A stretch of 64,000 nt of DNA from Roseateles subflavus (GTDB taxonomy: Bacteria > Pseudomonadota > Gammaproteobacteria > Burkholderiales > Burkholderiaceae_C). The position numbers and the translations under genes were made by a program. Under the pieces are notes generated by a model. That model was given only the letters and a program-made list of their open reading frames with translations. It ran no database searches and had not been told where the DNA came from. The first letter of the stretch is position 1. Each line of letters starts with the position of its first letter. Where the stretch lies: positions 1,080,519 through 1,144,518 of the forward strand of contig NZ_JASVDS010000002.1 of the NCBI RefSeq assembly GCF_030285365.1, given 5' to 3'. This document shows, piece by piece, positions 41,136 to 50,249 of this stretch.

Positions 41136-41392
41136 CCCCCCGCGACCGGCTGCGCCGGCCTTGCAGACCGCGCCAGGCCAGAGGCCCGGCCCTTCGGCAG
41201 GCACAAACGCCCAGGCGTTTGTGTCCGACCTCAGCCCCCCAGGGGGCGTGAGTGACGGCCCGGCGGCGCCGGATCCGCGCTCCCCGTTGGAAGGGGCACC
41301 CCGCACCTGGCGGTGGGGGCTCCCTGGTGGCGCGGTGAGAACGGTGGCCGCGTTTTCCGCTTGAACATTCGATGTGAGTACTAAGACCGGTC
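41135..41392. repeat. GC-rich intergenic repeat module, copy B
   Basis: The region holds ACCGGCT-GCGCCGGCC (41145-41160), a perfect 10-base inverted repeat CACAAACGCC/GGCGTTTGTG (41202-41223), CCCCCC-AGGGGGCG (41235-41248) and CCGGCGGCGCCGGATCC (41260-41276). The first, third and fourth elements match copy A at 36930-37040. No gene is seen. Confidence 0.7.
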
Positions 41393-42313
41393 ATGGATCT
41401 TGTTCTTGTTGCTGAACAGTTGCTGAACGGCCTGCAGTTCGGGCTGATGCTCTTCCTGCTGGCGGCCGGGCTGACGCTGGTGTTCGGGATCATGGACATG
41501 ATCAACCTGGCCCATGGCTCGCTGTACATGGTCGGGGCCTATCTGGCGGCGGCGGTGGGCGGCGCCACGGGCAGCTTCGGGCTCGGGCTGCTGGCGGCCG
41601 TCACCGGCACGGCGGTGCTGGGCATGCTGCTGGAGCTGAGCCTGCTGCGGCGGCTCTATCAGCGGGACCACCTCTCGCAGGTGCTGGCCACCTTCGCGCT
41701 GATCCTGATGATCAACGAGGGCGTGCGCATGATCTGGGGCGAGCAGCCCTTGATGCTCAACACGCCGGCGGCGCTGTCCGGGCCCGTCGAGCTGCTGCCG
41801 GGCCTGCTGTACCCGGCCTACCGTCTGCTCATCATCGCGGTGGGCCTCGTCGTGGCGCTGGCGCTGTGGTGGGGCGTCACGCGGACGCGGGTCGGCATGT
41901 GGGTGCGCGCGGGCGCCTCGAACCGGGCCATGGCGCAGGCCCTGGGCGTGGACATCCGACGGCTCTTCACGCTGGTCTTCGGCCTCGGCGCGGCGCTGTG
42001 CGCGCTGGCGGGCGGGCTGCTGGGGCCGCTGCTGGCCGTTCAGGTCGGCATGGGCGAGAGCATCCTCATCCTGGCCTTCGTGGTCATCGTGATCGGCGGC
42101 ATCGGCTCCATCCGCGGGGCGCTGGTCGGCTCGCTGCTGGTGGGGCTCGTGGACACGGCCAGCCGCACGCTGCTGCCGGCGGCGCTGCGGGCGCTGGCCT
42201 CGCCGGAGCTGGCCTCCAGCCTCGGGCCCGCGCTGGCGTCCATCCTGATCTACGTGTTGATGGCCGGGGTGCTGTTCTGGCGTCCGCAGGGGCTGTTCCC
42301 TGCGCGGCGCTGA
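41393..42313 (+). CDS. Branched-chain-type ABC permease (LivH-like)
   Basis: This 306-residue inner-membrane permease has about eight hydrophobic segments. GLTLVFGIMDMINLAHGSLYMVGAY is the LivH signature, and [20 protein letters not shown] is the cytoplasmic coupling region. It forms the translocation pore with the next permease. It follows the binding-protein gene across repeat copy B. Confidence 0.95.
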   Translation: MDLVLVAEQLLNGLQFGLMLFLLAAGLTLVFGIMDMINLAHGSLYMVGAYLAAAVGGATGSFGLGLLAAVTGTAVLGMLLELSLLRRLYQRDHLSQVLATFALILMINEGVRMIWGEQPLMLNTPAALSGPVELLPGLLYPAYRLLIIAVGLVVALALWWGVTRTRVGMWVRAGASNRAMAQALGVDIRRLFTLVFGLGAALCALAGGLLGPLLAVQVGMGESILILAFVVIVIGGIGSIRGALVGSLLVGLVDTASRTLLPAALRALASPELASSLGPALASILIYVLMAGVLFWRPQGLFPARR

Positions 42314-42354
42314 CCCAGCACCCAGGCCCGATGAGTCCCTGAACGACGTACCGC

Positions 42355-43401
42355 ATGAGCGCTTCCACTCTTTCCGCCGCCAAGCCGATCCGGCTCGACC
42401 ACCCCGGGCTCGGCCCATGGGGTCAGGTCTTGCTTCTGGCCCTGCTGGCGGGTCTGCCCTGGCTGCTCCAGCGGCTTGGCCTGGAGTTCTACACCGTGGT
42501 CGCGACGCGGGTGCTGATCTTCGCCATCGCGGCCAGCAGCCTCAACCTCATCCTGGGCTTCGGCGGGCTCGTGAGCTTTGGCCACGCGGCCTTCATGGGC
42601 CTGGGCGGCTATGCCGTGGGCGCGCTGACGAACGGCGGCGGCCTCGGCCAGCAGGCGCTGGTGGCCTGGCCCCTGGCGATGGCGGTGAGTGCCAGCGCGG
42701 CCGCCCTGGTGGCCTTCGTGGCGCTGCGCACGCGGGGCGTGTACTTCATCATGATCACGCTGGCCTTCGCGCAGATGTTCTATTACCTGATGGTCTCGCT
42801 GCGGGCCTATGGCGGGGACGATGGCCTCCCGATGCCGCAGCGCTCGCTGCTGCCGGGCGTCGACCTCAAGGACGACACCAGCTTCTACCTGTGCGTGCTC
42901 GCCTGCTTGGCGCTGTGCATGGGCGGCCTGCAGCGCCTGCTCAATTCACCCTTCGGCCTGCTGCTGCAGGGCGTGCGCGAGAACGAAGGCCGCATGCGCG
43001 CACTGGGGGCGCCGATCTTCGGCCTGCAGGCCAGCGCCTTCATCCTGGCCGGCGCGCAGGCCGGGTTGGCCGGGGCGCTGCTGGCCAATCTCAACGGGCT
43101 GGTGAGCCCGCAGATGCTGCATTGGTCGCAATCCGGCCAGCTGATGGTGATGGTGATCCTGGGCGGCGCCGGCGCGCTGTGGGGCGGCCCGCTGGGGGCG
43201 GCCGTCTTCCTGCTGCTGGAGGAGCTGCTGTCGGCCTACACGCTGCACTGGCAGCTGGCGCTCGGCGCGCTGCTGCTGGCGGTGGTGATGCTGGCGCCGC
43301 AGGGCCTGGCAGGCCTGGCGGGCAGCCTGCGCGACCGCTGGCGCGCACGGCAGGGGCGTGGCGGTGCGGGATCGGATGGCGGGGAGGGTGCCCATGGCTG
43401 A
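42355..43401 (+). CDS. Branched-chain-type ABC permease (LivM-like)
   Basis: The 348-residue permease has SLNLILGFGGLVSFGHAAFMGLGGYAVG, the LivM signature, and GGAGALWGGPLGAAVFLLLEE as the ATPase contact. About nine membrane segments are visible. The gene overlaps the first ATPase gene by eight bases. Confidence 0.95.
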   Translation: MSASTLSAAKPIRLDHPGLGPWGQVLLLALLAGLPWLLQRLGLEFYTVVATRVLIFAIAASSLNLILGFGGLVSFGHAAFMGLGGYAVGALTNGGGLGQQALVAWPLAMAVSASAAALVAFVALRTRGVYFIMITLAFAQMFYYLMVSLRAYGGDDGLPMPQRSLLPGVDLKDDTSFYLCVLACLALCMGGLQRLLNSPFGLLLQGVRENEGRMRALGAPIFGLQASAFILAGAQAGLAGALLANLNGLVSPQMLHWSQSGQLMVMVILGGAGALWGGPLGAAVFLLLEELLSAYTLHWQLALGALLLAVVMLAPQGLAGLAGSLRDRWRARQGRGGAGSDGGEGAHG

Positions 43402-44170
43402 GCTGCTGCGGGTCGAATCCCTCGTCAAGACCTTCGGCGCCCTGCGCGCCACGGACGAGGCCAGCTTCGAAGTGATGGAAGGCGAGGTGCACGCGCTCAT
43501 CGGCCCGAACGGGGCCGGCAAGACCACGCTGATCCACCAGATCGCGGGCGGCCTGCGACCGGACGGCGGCCGCATCCACTTCCGCGGGCAAGACCTGGCC
43601 CCCTTCGGCATGGCGGCGCGCGTGCAGGCCGGGCTGGTGCGCAGCCACCAGATCACCAGCATCTTTGCGCGCTGCAGCGTGCTGGACAACCTCGTGCTTG
43701 CCGTCCAGACCCGCCGGGGCGGGGCCCATCAATGGTGGCAGGCCCGCCGGCATCAGATCGTGGTGATCGCCGAGGCCGAGGCGCTGGCGCAGAAGGTCGG
43801 CCTGAGCGCACAGCTGGACCGCGCCGCCGGCAGCCTGTCCCATGCCGAGCAGCGCCAGCTGGAGATCGGCCTGGCGCTGGCCGCCAAGCCGCGCCTGCTG
43901 CTGCTGGACGAACCCATGGCCGGCATGGGGCCGGACGAGTCCGAGCGCATGCTGGAGCTGCTGCAGCTGCTGCGCCTGAACATGACGCTGCTGCTGGTGG
44001 AGCACGACATGGACGCCGTCTTCCGCCTCGCCACGCGCATCTCGGTGCTGGTGGGCGGGCGGGTGATCGCCACCGGCACGCCCGAGCAGATCCGCAGCCA
44101 CGCCGGCGTGCGCGAGGCCTATCTGGGGGACGAGGGGCCTCCCCACGTCACGCAGGAGGCGGCCACATGA
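43394..44170 (+). CDS. ABC transporter ATPase (LivG-like)
   Basis: The 258-residue ATPase has Walker A GPNGAGKT (about 36-43), the Q-loop region in SHQITSIF, a degenerate signature LSHAEQRQLEIG, Walker B LLLLDEPMAGM and H-loop VEHDMD. The signature lacks the usual LSGGQ form, as is frequent in LivG-type ATPases. GGAGG six bases before 43394 supports that start over an in-frame extension. It overlaps livF-like by four bases. Confidence 0.95.
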   Translation: MAELLRVESLVKTFGALRATDEASFEVMEGEVHALIGPNGAGKTTLIHQIAGGLRPDGGRIHFRGQDLAPFGMAARVQAGLVRSHQITSIFARCSVLDNLVLAVQTRRGGAHQWWQARRHQIVVIAEAEALAQKVGLSAQLDRAAGSLSHAEQRQLEIGLALAAKPRLLLLDEPMAGMGPDESERMLELLQLLRLNMTLLLVEHDMDAVFRLATRISVLVGGRVIATGTPEQIRSHAGVREAYLGDEGPPHVTQEAAT

Positions 44171-44880
44171 GCGAACCGGTGCTGGAAGTGCGCGGCCTCG
44201 AGGCGGCCTACGGGCGCAGCCCGGTGCTGTTCGGCGTGGACCTGGAGGTGCGCCAGGGCGAGGTGCGCTCGCTGCTGGGCCGCAATGGCATGGGCAAGAG
44301 CAGCCTGATCAAGTGCCTCGTCGGCTGGCTGAAGCCCAGCGCCGGGCGCATCCGCCTGTGCGGTGAGGACGTCACCGGCTGGGCGCCCGAGCGCATTGCC
44401 CGCCAGGGGCTGGCGCTGGTGCCGGAGGGCCGGCAGATCTTTCCGAACCTGAGCGTCGAGGAGAACCTCGTCGCCTTCGCGGCCAACCGCCGCGGCCTGA
44501 CCGCGCCCTGGACGCTGGGCCGTGTCTACGAGGCCTTCCCGCGGCTGGCCGAGCGGCGGCACCACGGCGGCGCGCAGCTCTCCGGCGGCGAGCAGCAGCT
44601 GCTGGCCATCGCCCGCGCATTGATGACCAACCCGCAGCTCCTGATCCTGGACGAGGCCACCGAAGGCCTGGCGCCCCTGGTGCGCGAGGAGATCTGGCGC
44701 GTGCTGGACCAGCTCCGCAGCCGCGGGCAGACGATCCTGGTGGTCGACAAGTACGTCCAGCGGCTCGTGCGCCTGGGCGACGCCCATCACATCATGGAGC
44801 GCGGCCGGATGGTCTGGCAGGGCGACTCCCCCGCGCTCGAGGCCGATCCGGCCCTGTGGGAGCGCCACCTCGGCGTGTGA
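44167..44880 (+). CDS. ABC transporter ATPase (LivF-like)
   Basis: The 237-residue second ATPase has Walker A GRNGMGKSS, signature LSGGEQQLLAIARAL, Walker B LLILDEATEGLAP and a switch region VVDKYVQ where histidine is replaced, as often seen in LivF-type members. It completes the binding-protein-dependent importer. The start overlaps the livG-like stop (ATGA). Confidence 0.95.
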   Translation: MSEPVLEVRGLEAAYGRSPVLFGVDLEVRQGEVRSLLGRNGMGKSSLIKCLVGWLKPSAGRIRLCGEDVTGWAPERIARQGLALVPEGRQIFPNLSVEENLVAFAANRRGLTAPWTLGRVYEAFPRLAERRHHGGAQLSGGEQQLLAIARALMTNPQLLILDEATEGLAPLVREEIWRVLDQLRSRGQTILVVDKYVQRLVRLGDAHHIMERGRMVWQGDSPALEADPALWERHLGV

Positions 44881-44890
44881 GGACCGCATC

Positions 44891-45337
44891 ATGGACGCTG
44901 CCACCCCCCGATTCGTCTTCGCCCGCGAGGAGCGCGTGCGCTTCGGCCACTGCGATCCGGCCGGCATCGTCTTCTACCCGCGCTACTACGAGATGCTCAA
45001 TGCCGTGGTCGAGGACTTCTTCACCTTGGGCCTGGGCATCCCCTTCGATCAGCTGCTGGGTCCGCGCCGCGTGGGGCTGCCCACCGTGCAGCTCGACAGC
45101 GGCTTCGAGCGCATCAGCCGCATGGGCGATGTGCTCGTGCAGCGCGTGGCCATCGAGCATCTCGGCCGCAGCTCCCTGCGCCTTTTCCATCACTACGAGG
45201 GCCCCGACGGACGACGGGCCTGGTTCCGCCAGTCGCTGGTCTGCACGTCCCTGGAGACCCACCGTGCCCAGCCTCTGCCCGATGACGTTCGCAGCGCCTT
45301 GCTCGCCTTGAGCGGCCTGCCGGAAAGCACCCCATGA
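44891..45337 (+). CDS. Acyl-CoA thioesterase (4-hydroxybenzoyl-CoA thioesterase type)
   Basis: The 148-residue hot-dog-fold enzyme has the motif RFGHCDPAGIVFYPRYYEMLN near residue 18, in which the aspartate is the catalytic residue of the Pseudomonas 4-hydroxybenzoyl-CoA thioesterase class. It may release CoA from dead-end aromatic or ring-cleaved thioesters. It starts 10 bases after the LivF-like gene and overlaps the RidA gene by four bases. Confidence 0.9.
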   Translation: MDAATPRFVFAREERVRFGHCDPAGIVFYPRYYEMLNAVVEDFFTLGLGIPFDQLLGPRRVGLPTVQLDSGFERISRMGDVLVQRVAIEHLGRSSLRLFHHYEGPDGRRAWFRQSLVCTSLETHRAQPLPDDVRSALLALSGLPESTP

Positions 45338-45741
45338 CCTCCACGCACAAGACCGTTCTCCAGCCCGCCGACTGGGCCGCGCCCAAGGGCTATGCCAATG
45401 GCGTGGCCGCCAGCGGCCGCCAGATCTTCGTCGCCGGCCAGATCGGCTGGAACGCGCAGTGCCAGTTCGAGAGCGACGACTTTGTCGATCAGGTCCGCCA
45501 GGCCCTGCAGAACATCAAGGCCGTGCTCGCCGCCGGGGGCGCCGGACCCGAGCACATCTGCCGCATGACCTGGTATGTGCTCGACAAGCGTGAGTACCTG
45601 GCGCGTGGCCGCGAGGTGGGGCAGGTCTACCGGGAGGTGCTGGGCCGCGAGTACGGCGTGGCCATGAGCGCCGTGCAGGTGGCGGCACTCATGGAGGACC
45701 GGGCGAAAGTGGAGATCGAGGTGACGGCGGTCGTGGGCTGA
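45334..45741 (+). CDS. RidA-family (YjgF/YER057c/UK114) protein
   Basis: The 135-residue protein shows GYANGVAASGRQIFVAGQIGWN at the N-terminus and the later segment EHICRMTWYVLDKREYLARG, where the RidA arginine lies. Canonical RidA hydrolyses enamine/imine intermediates. Its position as last gene of the aminobenzoyl-CoA operon, overlapping the thioesterase (ATGA), is notable because the predicted product of the monooxygenase/reductase is a vinylogous amine. A direct role is inference. Confidence 0.9.
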   Translation: MTSTHKTVLQPADWAAPKGYANGVAASGRQIFVAGQIGWNAQCQFESDDFVDQVRQALQNIKAVLAAGGAGPEHICRMTWYVLDKREYLARGREVGQVYREVLGREYGVAMSAVQVAALMEDRAKVEIEVTAVVG

Positions 45742-45825
45742 GCGCCCGGGCCCGGCAGGGGCAGCGCCGCCGGGGCGTATCCTCACGACGGGACGGCCCT
45801 TCGGCGCGTCACGAGGAGAACGGGC

Positions 45826-47082
45826 ATGGACGAGGACGCGACCTCACGCAAGACGCAGCCGGTGCGAGGCCTCGTGAAGCTCACGGCCCAGGCGACGCTG
45901 GGCCTGGCCGACCTCGTCGAGGCGGTGCACGCCCGCGTGCTTCAGGGGCCGCTGGCCGCTGGGGCCGACGCCAACAACCGCACCGGGGGGCTGACGGGGC
46001 TGGTCTATCGCAGCATCCGGGGTGTGACGCGACTCGCGGGGGCCGGCGCGGACGAGCTGCTGGGTCTTCTGGAGCCCGCGCTCCAGGCTGGCGGCACCTT
46101 CCCGCAAGGCGACGCGCTGGTCTCGGCGCTCAACGGGGTGCTGGGCGATCACCTCGAGCGCACGCACAATCCGCTGGCTCTGCCCATGAGCTTGCGCGCG
46201 GGCGGGCGTGAGCTGGTGCGGTACAACGCCGAGCGGGCTGCCGACCTGGCCCCCGATCTGGCCGCCGCGCTGCCGGCCGCGGGCGGCGCACCGCTGGTGC
46301 TAATCCATGGCCTGTGCATGAATGACCGGCAATGGCGCAGCGCCGCCACCGGGCACGACCACGGCGCGGCGCTCGCGCGGGACCTCGGCTTCACGCCGCT
46401 CTATCTGCGCTACAACACCGGCCTGCACATCGCCCGCAACGGCGAGGCGCTGGCGACGCTGCTGGAGGCGCTCGTGACGCACTGGCCCGGGCCGCCGCAG
46501 CCGTTGACCCTGCTGGGCCACAGCATGGGCGGCCTGGTGGCGCGCAGCGCCCTGCATCATGGGGTCGCAGCCGGCCACCGATGGCCTGGCCAGGTGGGCG
46601 ACCTGCTCTTTCTGGGCACGCCCCATCATGGTGCCCCCCTGGAGCGCCTGGGGCACTGGTTCGAGCGCCTGCTGGGCCAGACGCCGTACGCGGCGCCCTT
46701 TGCGCGGCTGGGGCGCTTGCGCAGCGAGGGCATCACCGACCTGCGGCACGGCAGCCTGGTGGCGCAGGACTGGCAAGGCCGCGATCGGTTCGCTTCGACG
46801 CCGGCCGTCCCGCAGCACCTGCCACTGCCGGCCTCGCTGCGCTGCTATGCCGTGGCCGGCAGCCTGGGGTCGGAACCCGACGAACTCAAGAACCGCCTGC
46901 TGGGCGATGGCCTGGTGCCGCTGGACAGCGCCCTGGGACGGCACCGGGACCCGCAGCGCACCCTGGCCTTCCCGCCGGAACGGCAGTGGATCGCCCAGGG
47001 GGTCGGGCACCTGGCGCTGCTGGAGGATGCCGCGGTGTACGCGCAGCTGCTGCAGTGGCTGCGTCCCTGGCAGCTGGCCTGA
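45826..47082 (+). CDS. Lipase-like alpha/beta hydrolase
   Basis: The 418-residue protein has a helical N-terminal part of about 150 residues, then an alpha/beta-hydrolase with LIHGLCMNDRQW (oxyanion), nucleophile GHSMGG near residue 228, a probable acid in DGLVPLDS and histidine in GVGHLALLED. LGTPHHGAPLERLG is typical of lipase-class serine esterases. No signal peptide is seen. It begins 84 bases after the RidA gene and probably has its own promoter. Substrate unknown. Confidence 0.82.
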   Translation: MDEDATSRKTQPVRGLVKLTAQATLGLADLVEAVHARVLQGPLAAGADANNRTGGLTGLVYRSIRGVTRLAGAGADELLGLLEPALQAGGTFPQGDALVSALNGVLGDHLERTHNPLALPMSLRAGGRELVRYNAERAADLAPDLAAALPAAGGAPLVLIHGLCMNDRQWRSAATGHDHGAALARDLGFTPLYLRYNTGLHIARNGEALATLLEALVTHWPGPPQPLTLLGHSMGGLVARSALHHGVAAGHRWPGQVGDLLFLGTPHHGAPLERLGHWFERLLGQTPYAAPFARLGRLRSEGITDLRHGSLVAQDWQGRDRFASTPAVPQHLPLPASLRCYAVAGSLGSEPDELKNRLLGDGLVPLDSALGRHRDPQRTLAFPPERQWIAQGVGHLALLEDAAVYAQLLQWLRPWQLA

Positions 47083-47330
47083 ACCGGCGGGCCGCCGGCG
47101 ATGGCAGCGCGGGCGGCCGGGCAGGGAGGGTCAGGTCTTGCTCCACCCGGCGCGGTGTCCGGGGCGGGCGCTGGCAGACCCCATTTCGGGGGGGCGGGCA
47201 GGGCCCGCGCAGCAGTGAAAATCGGGCCCCCGCCGAGGCCGCCCCGGTGGGCGACGGCAGGGGCCCGCCCGCTACCATCGCCCGACCGGCCGCATCGGCC
47301 CGTTCTGCCTCACCGCCCCGGAAACCGCCC

Positions 47331-49169
47331 ATGCGCCGCCTTGTTCTCATCCCGCTCCTGCCCCTTTCGCTGCTGCTCGGTGGCTGCGATCTCGGGGACC
47401 GTCTGCGCAGCGGGGAGGACCGCATCAACGCCGTGATGCCGCTCAGCGCGCAAGCCCTGCAGGCCCATGATCGGCTGATGGCCCGCCTCCCGGAGAAGAG
47501 CCCGGAACGGGCGGCTGCGGAACAGGTCTGGGCAGAGCGCCTGCAGCTGCGTGCCCGGGATTGCGGTCAGGGCTTCAAGCCGGCCTGGCACCACTCCAAT
47601 GCGCAGGTGCGCACGCGGATCGCGTCGGAGACCTGCTTCGCGGTCTTCGATCGCAAGCTCAGTGCCTGGGCGGGCCTGCGGCGTGTGCGCCAGCTGCTGA
47701 CGATGCCGTCCATCGCGGGGGCGGCCAAGGATGCGGCCAGCCCGCTGACCCTGCCCCGCGGCGAGCGCGGCTTTGCGGGACTGGATGGGCAGGGTCGATC
47801 GTCGGTGCTGCTGATGCGCAGCACTGACCAGGTCGCCCTGGTGGCCCTAGGGGATGGCCGGACGCTGCACACGCATCAGTCCAGCCAGGCGTCCGTCGAG
47901 AGTGTGTCGCCCAACGGCCGCCTGTTCGTCGAGCGGGTGGCGGACCGGGTCCGGCGCATCCATGCCACGGAAGGCGGCGAGGTCCTGGTGGAGCTGCCGC
48001 ATGCCCAGGCCATCAGCTGGCTGGGCAGCCGCTACCTCGCGGTCACCGAGCCCAGCGCCGACAAGTACGGCTACCTGCTCGATCTGGAAACGGCGGAGGA
48101 GGTGCTGGTGCCAGCCCGGCTCCAGGCCAGCGGCTACCGCTTCCTGCCGGTGCCGGGCAACGAGCGCCGCGTGAATGTGCTGTCCAGCACGAGCCTGGAG
48201 CAGTTCGAGGTCCGTTCCGAATCGGGCCGCACCACGGCATCCCTGGTGGCCGAGAAGCCCGGCACGGTGGGACAGCGGTTCGGCACTGGCGACGTGCAGG
48301 AGGCGGATGGCGGCAAGCGGTGGCTGACGCGCCTGGACTCGGACCTCCTGCTGATCGATCCCGTCAGCCTGGACCTGCAGCGGATCAGCATGCCGCCGGC
48401 CTTTGTGCGCGATGCCTCGCCCTCCGCAGAGCCGGGCCGCTACCTGGTCAAGCTGGAGCTGGGATCCAGCAGCACGGCCAATGGCTACTACCTGCTGGAC
48501 GCGGCGGCCCGCACGCTGGCGCGCGTGCAGGGCGTCGAGCGAGAGCAGGAGCTGCGCTACTTCCCCGCCGCGGGCCGCTATGTGGCGATGGGCCCCGACA
48601 GCCTGCAGGTGCTGGGCGCACTCGCGGCCGAGGCGCCCCGGACCCTGGACAGCGCGATGGTCGCCCTGCAGAAGGAATCCGAGAACCGCAAGCTGAACGA
48701 GGCGGACCAGCAGATGCTCGCCCTCATGCAGAGCGCATCCATCCCGGCCGATTCGCCCTTGTTCCAGCAGATGAGGTCGGCGCGGATCGAGGCTGTGGGC
48801 GTGTACGAGCCGCGCGTGTTCTCCTCGACGCCGGGCAAGATGGACGGCAGCGGCCCGGTGGATGTCATCGTGCGCCGCTCGTCCCGGCCGCTGGTGCTGG
48901 TGCTCAGTTCCTACCGTAGCGTCCAGTGGCGTCTGCGGCTGGAACCCGGCGCGCGGGTGGAGGCAGTGCTGCACAGCGGCTACGAGGACTCCACGGTGGT
49001 CGGGGCCGGCACGGCGCGCGTCCTGAAGATCGGCACGGAGTACGCCTATCAGGGCGAAGGGGCTGCCTACCAGGCCCTGCAGCGTCAGGTGGCGCGATGG
49101 ACGACGCGGTCCATCCAGCAGTTCCAGGGCAGCTATCAGGGCAGCAACTTCTCCGTCGGCGGCAACTGA
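47331..49169 (+). CDS. Uncharacterised lipoprotein with beta-propeller-like repeats (612 aa)
   Basis: I do not recognise a family. The N-terminus has a type II signal with lipobox LGGC (about residues 15-18), so it should be membrane anchored. Residues 130-460 alternate short strands with recurring hydrophobic blocks (SSVLLMRSTDQVALVAL, SYLAVT-like) that resemble a WD40/PQQ-type propeller. The C-terminal part is Gln/Ser rich. The ATG at 47331 is chosen because the lipoprotein signal follows at once. The open frame runs 1 kb further upstream over the lipase gene in another frame and is not coding. It converges on the LysR gene. Confidence 0.75.
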   Translation: MRRLVLIPLLPLSLLLGGCDLGDRLRSGEDRINAVMPLSAQALQAHDRLMARLPEKSPERAAAEQVWAERLQLRARDCGQGFKPAWHHSNAQVRTRIASETCFAVFDRKLSAWAGLRRVRQLLTMPSIAGAAKDAASPLTLPRGERGFAGLDGQGRSSVLLMRSTDQVALVALGDGRTLHTHQSSQASVESVSPNGRLFVERVADRVRRIHATEGGEVLVELPHAQAISWLGSRYLAVTEPSADKYGYLLDLETAEEVLVPARLQASGYRFLPVPGNERRVNVLSSTSLEQFEVRSESGRTTASLVAEKPGTVGQRFGTGDVQEADGGKRWLTRLDSDLLLIDPVSLDLQRISMPPAFVRDASPSAEPGRYLVKLELGSSSTANGYYLLDAAARTLARVQGVEREQELRYFPAAGRYVAMGPDSLQVLGALAAEAPRTLDSAMVALQKESENRKLNEADQQMLALMQSASIPADSPLFQQMRSARIEAVGVYEPRVFSSTPGKMDGSGPVDVIVRRSSRPLVLVLSSYRSVQWRLRLEPGARVEAVLHSGYEDSTVVGAGTARVLKIGTEYAYQGEGAAYQALQRQVARWTTRSIQQFQGSYQGSNFSVGGN

Positions 49170-49199
49170 GCGCCGGGCGGGTCGCCGGGGCGGAGCGGA

Positions 49200-50123
49200 T
49201 CACCGCCGCTCGGGCGTCACCAGGCATTCGCTCAGGAAGGCTTGCCGCAGGGCGGCCGCCGAGTCCTGCCGCCATGCCGCGAACACCCGGCTGCGCTCCA
49301 TCGTTTCCGCCAGCGGCCTGAACACCGCGCCCTGAATGCCGGCATCCTGGAAGGCCGCCGGCACGATCGACACCCCGAAGCCCCGCGCCACCAGCGACAC
49401 CACCGAGAGCCAGTGCCGCCCCTCGTGCTGCAGGCGCGGGTAGAAGCCCTGCTGGCGACACATCTCGACGATGCGCGCGTGATAGTCCGGCGAGCCCCGC
49501 CGGGAGAAGAGGATGAACGGCTGGTCGCTCAGGCTGGACAGCGCGATGCGCCGCTTGCGGGCCGCGGGGTGCGAGGCCGGCAGGCAGGCGAGGAAGGGCT
49601 CGTCGTAGAGCGGCTCGCAGGCGAGGGCCGGCGGCAGGCGGTCGGTGTGGAGCAGGGCGAGGTCCAGTTCCTCCTGCAGCAAGGCCTGGATCTGGTCCTG
49701 CGAGTTCAGCTCGATCACCACGACCTCCACGCGCGGGTGCGAGGTCTGGAACGCCGTCAGCCAGCCCGGCAGCCCGTGAAAGACGGTGGATCCCACGAAG
49801 CCCAGGCGCAGCCGGCCGACCTCGCCCGCCTGCACCTCGCGGGCCTGGGCACAGGCGTCCTCGAAGCGGCCGAGCAGGGCCTGCGCGCTGGCGCGGAAGC
49901 TCTCGCCCGCCGGGGTGAGGCGTACGCCCTTGCTGTCGCGGTCCAGCAGGCGCGCCCCCACCGCCGATTCCAGCTGCTGCAGTGCGACCGAGAGCGGCGG
50001 CTGCGACATCGCCAGGCGCTGGGCCGCGCGCCCGAAATGCAGCTCCTCGGCCAGGGCGAGGAAGTAGCGCAGGTGGCGCAGCTCCACGCGGGAGAGGGCG
50101 GCCGAGGCCTGAGAGGTGACCAT
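49200..50123 (-). CDS. LysR-family transcriptional regulator
   Basis: The 307-residue LTTR has the N-terminal winged helix ([49 protein letters not shown]) and a ligand-binding domain. It diverges from gcdH with a 126-base gap, the standard layout for a regulator controlling its neighbour. The gap is AT-richer than its surroundings and includes TATT-GGACAC-GAAT as a loose T-N11-A candidate. Glutarate or glutaryl-CoA could be the inducer, by context only. Confidence 0.93.
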   Translation of the reverse strand: MVTSQASAALSRVELRHLRYFLALAEELHFGRAAQRLAMSQPPLSVALQQLESAVGARLLDRDSKGVRLTPAGESFRASAQALLGRFEDACAQAREVQAGEVGRLRLGFVGSTVFHGLPGWLTAFQTSHPRVEVVVIELNSQDQIQALLQEELDLALLHTDRLPPALACEPLYDEPFLACLPASHPAARKRRIALSSLSDQPFILFSRRGSPDYHARIVEMCRQQGFYPRLQHEGRHWLSVVSLVARGFGVSIVPAAFQDAGIQGAVFRPLAETMERSRVFAAWRQDSAAALRQAFLSECLVTPERR

Positions 50124-50249
50124 ATTCTTTGCCTATCGGTGAATGGCTCAATCGTATTGGACACGAATCGTCGCACAGGGAATACTTGCCGACCATCAAG
50201 GGGCGGCTGCCCCGCCACCGCCCGGATCAGGACAAGACAGGAGATCTCC

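Noticed and set aside
37017..41306. A 4.3-kb open frame on the minus strand opposite the dehydrogenase, ligase and binding-protein genes
   Set aside because: It is the antisense shadow of three well-recognised plus-strand genes in very GC-rich DNA. Its translation is low-complexity (Arg/His/Gln/Val) with no family motifs. The same applies to long minus-strand frames at 944-3364 and 57363-59804.
50124..50249. A firm LysR operator between the regulator and gcdH
   Set aside because: Only a loose T-N11-A arrangement is present, which is common by chance in AT-rich gaps.
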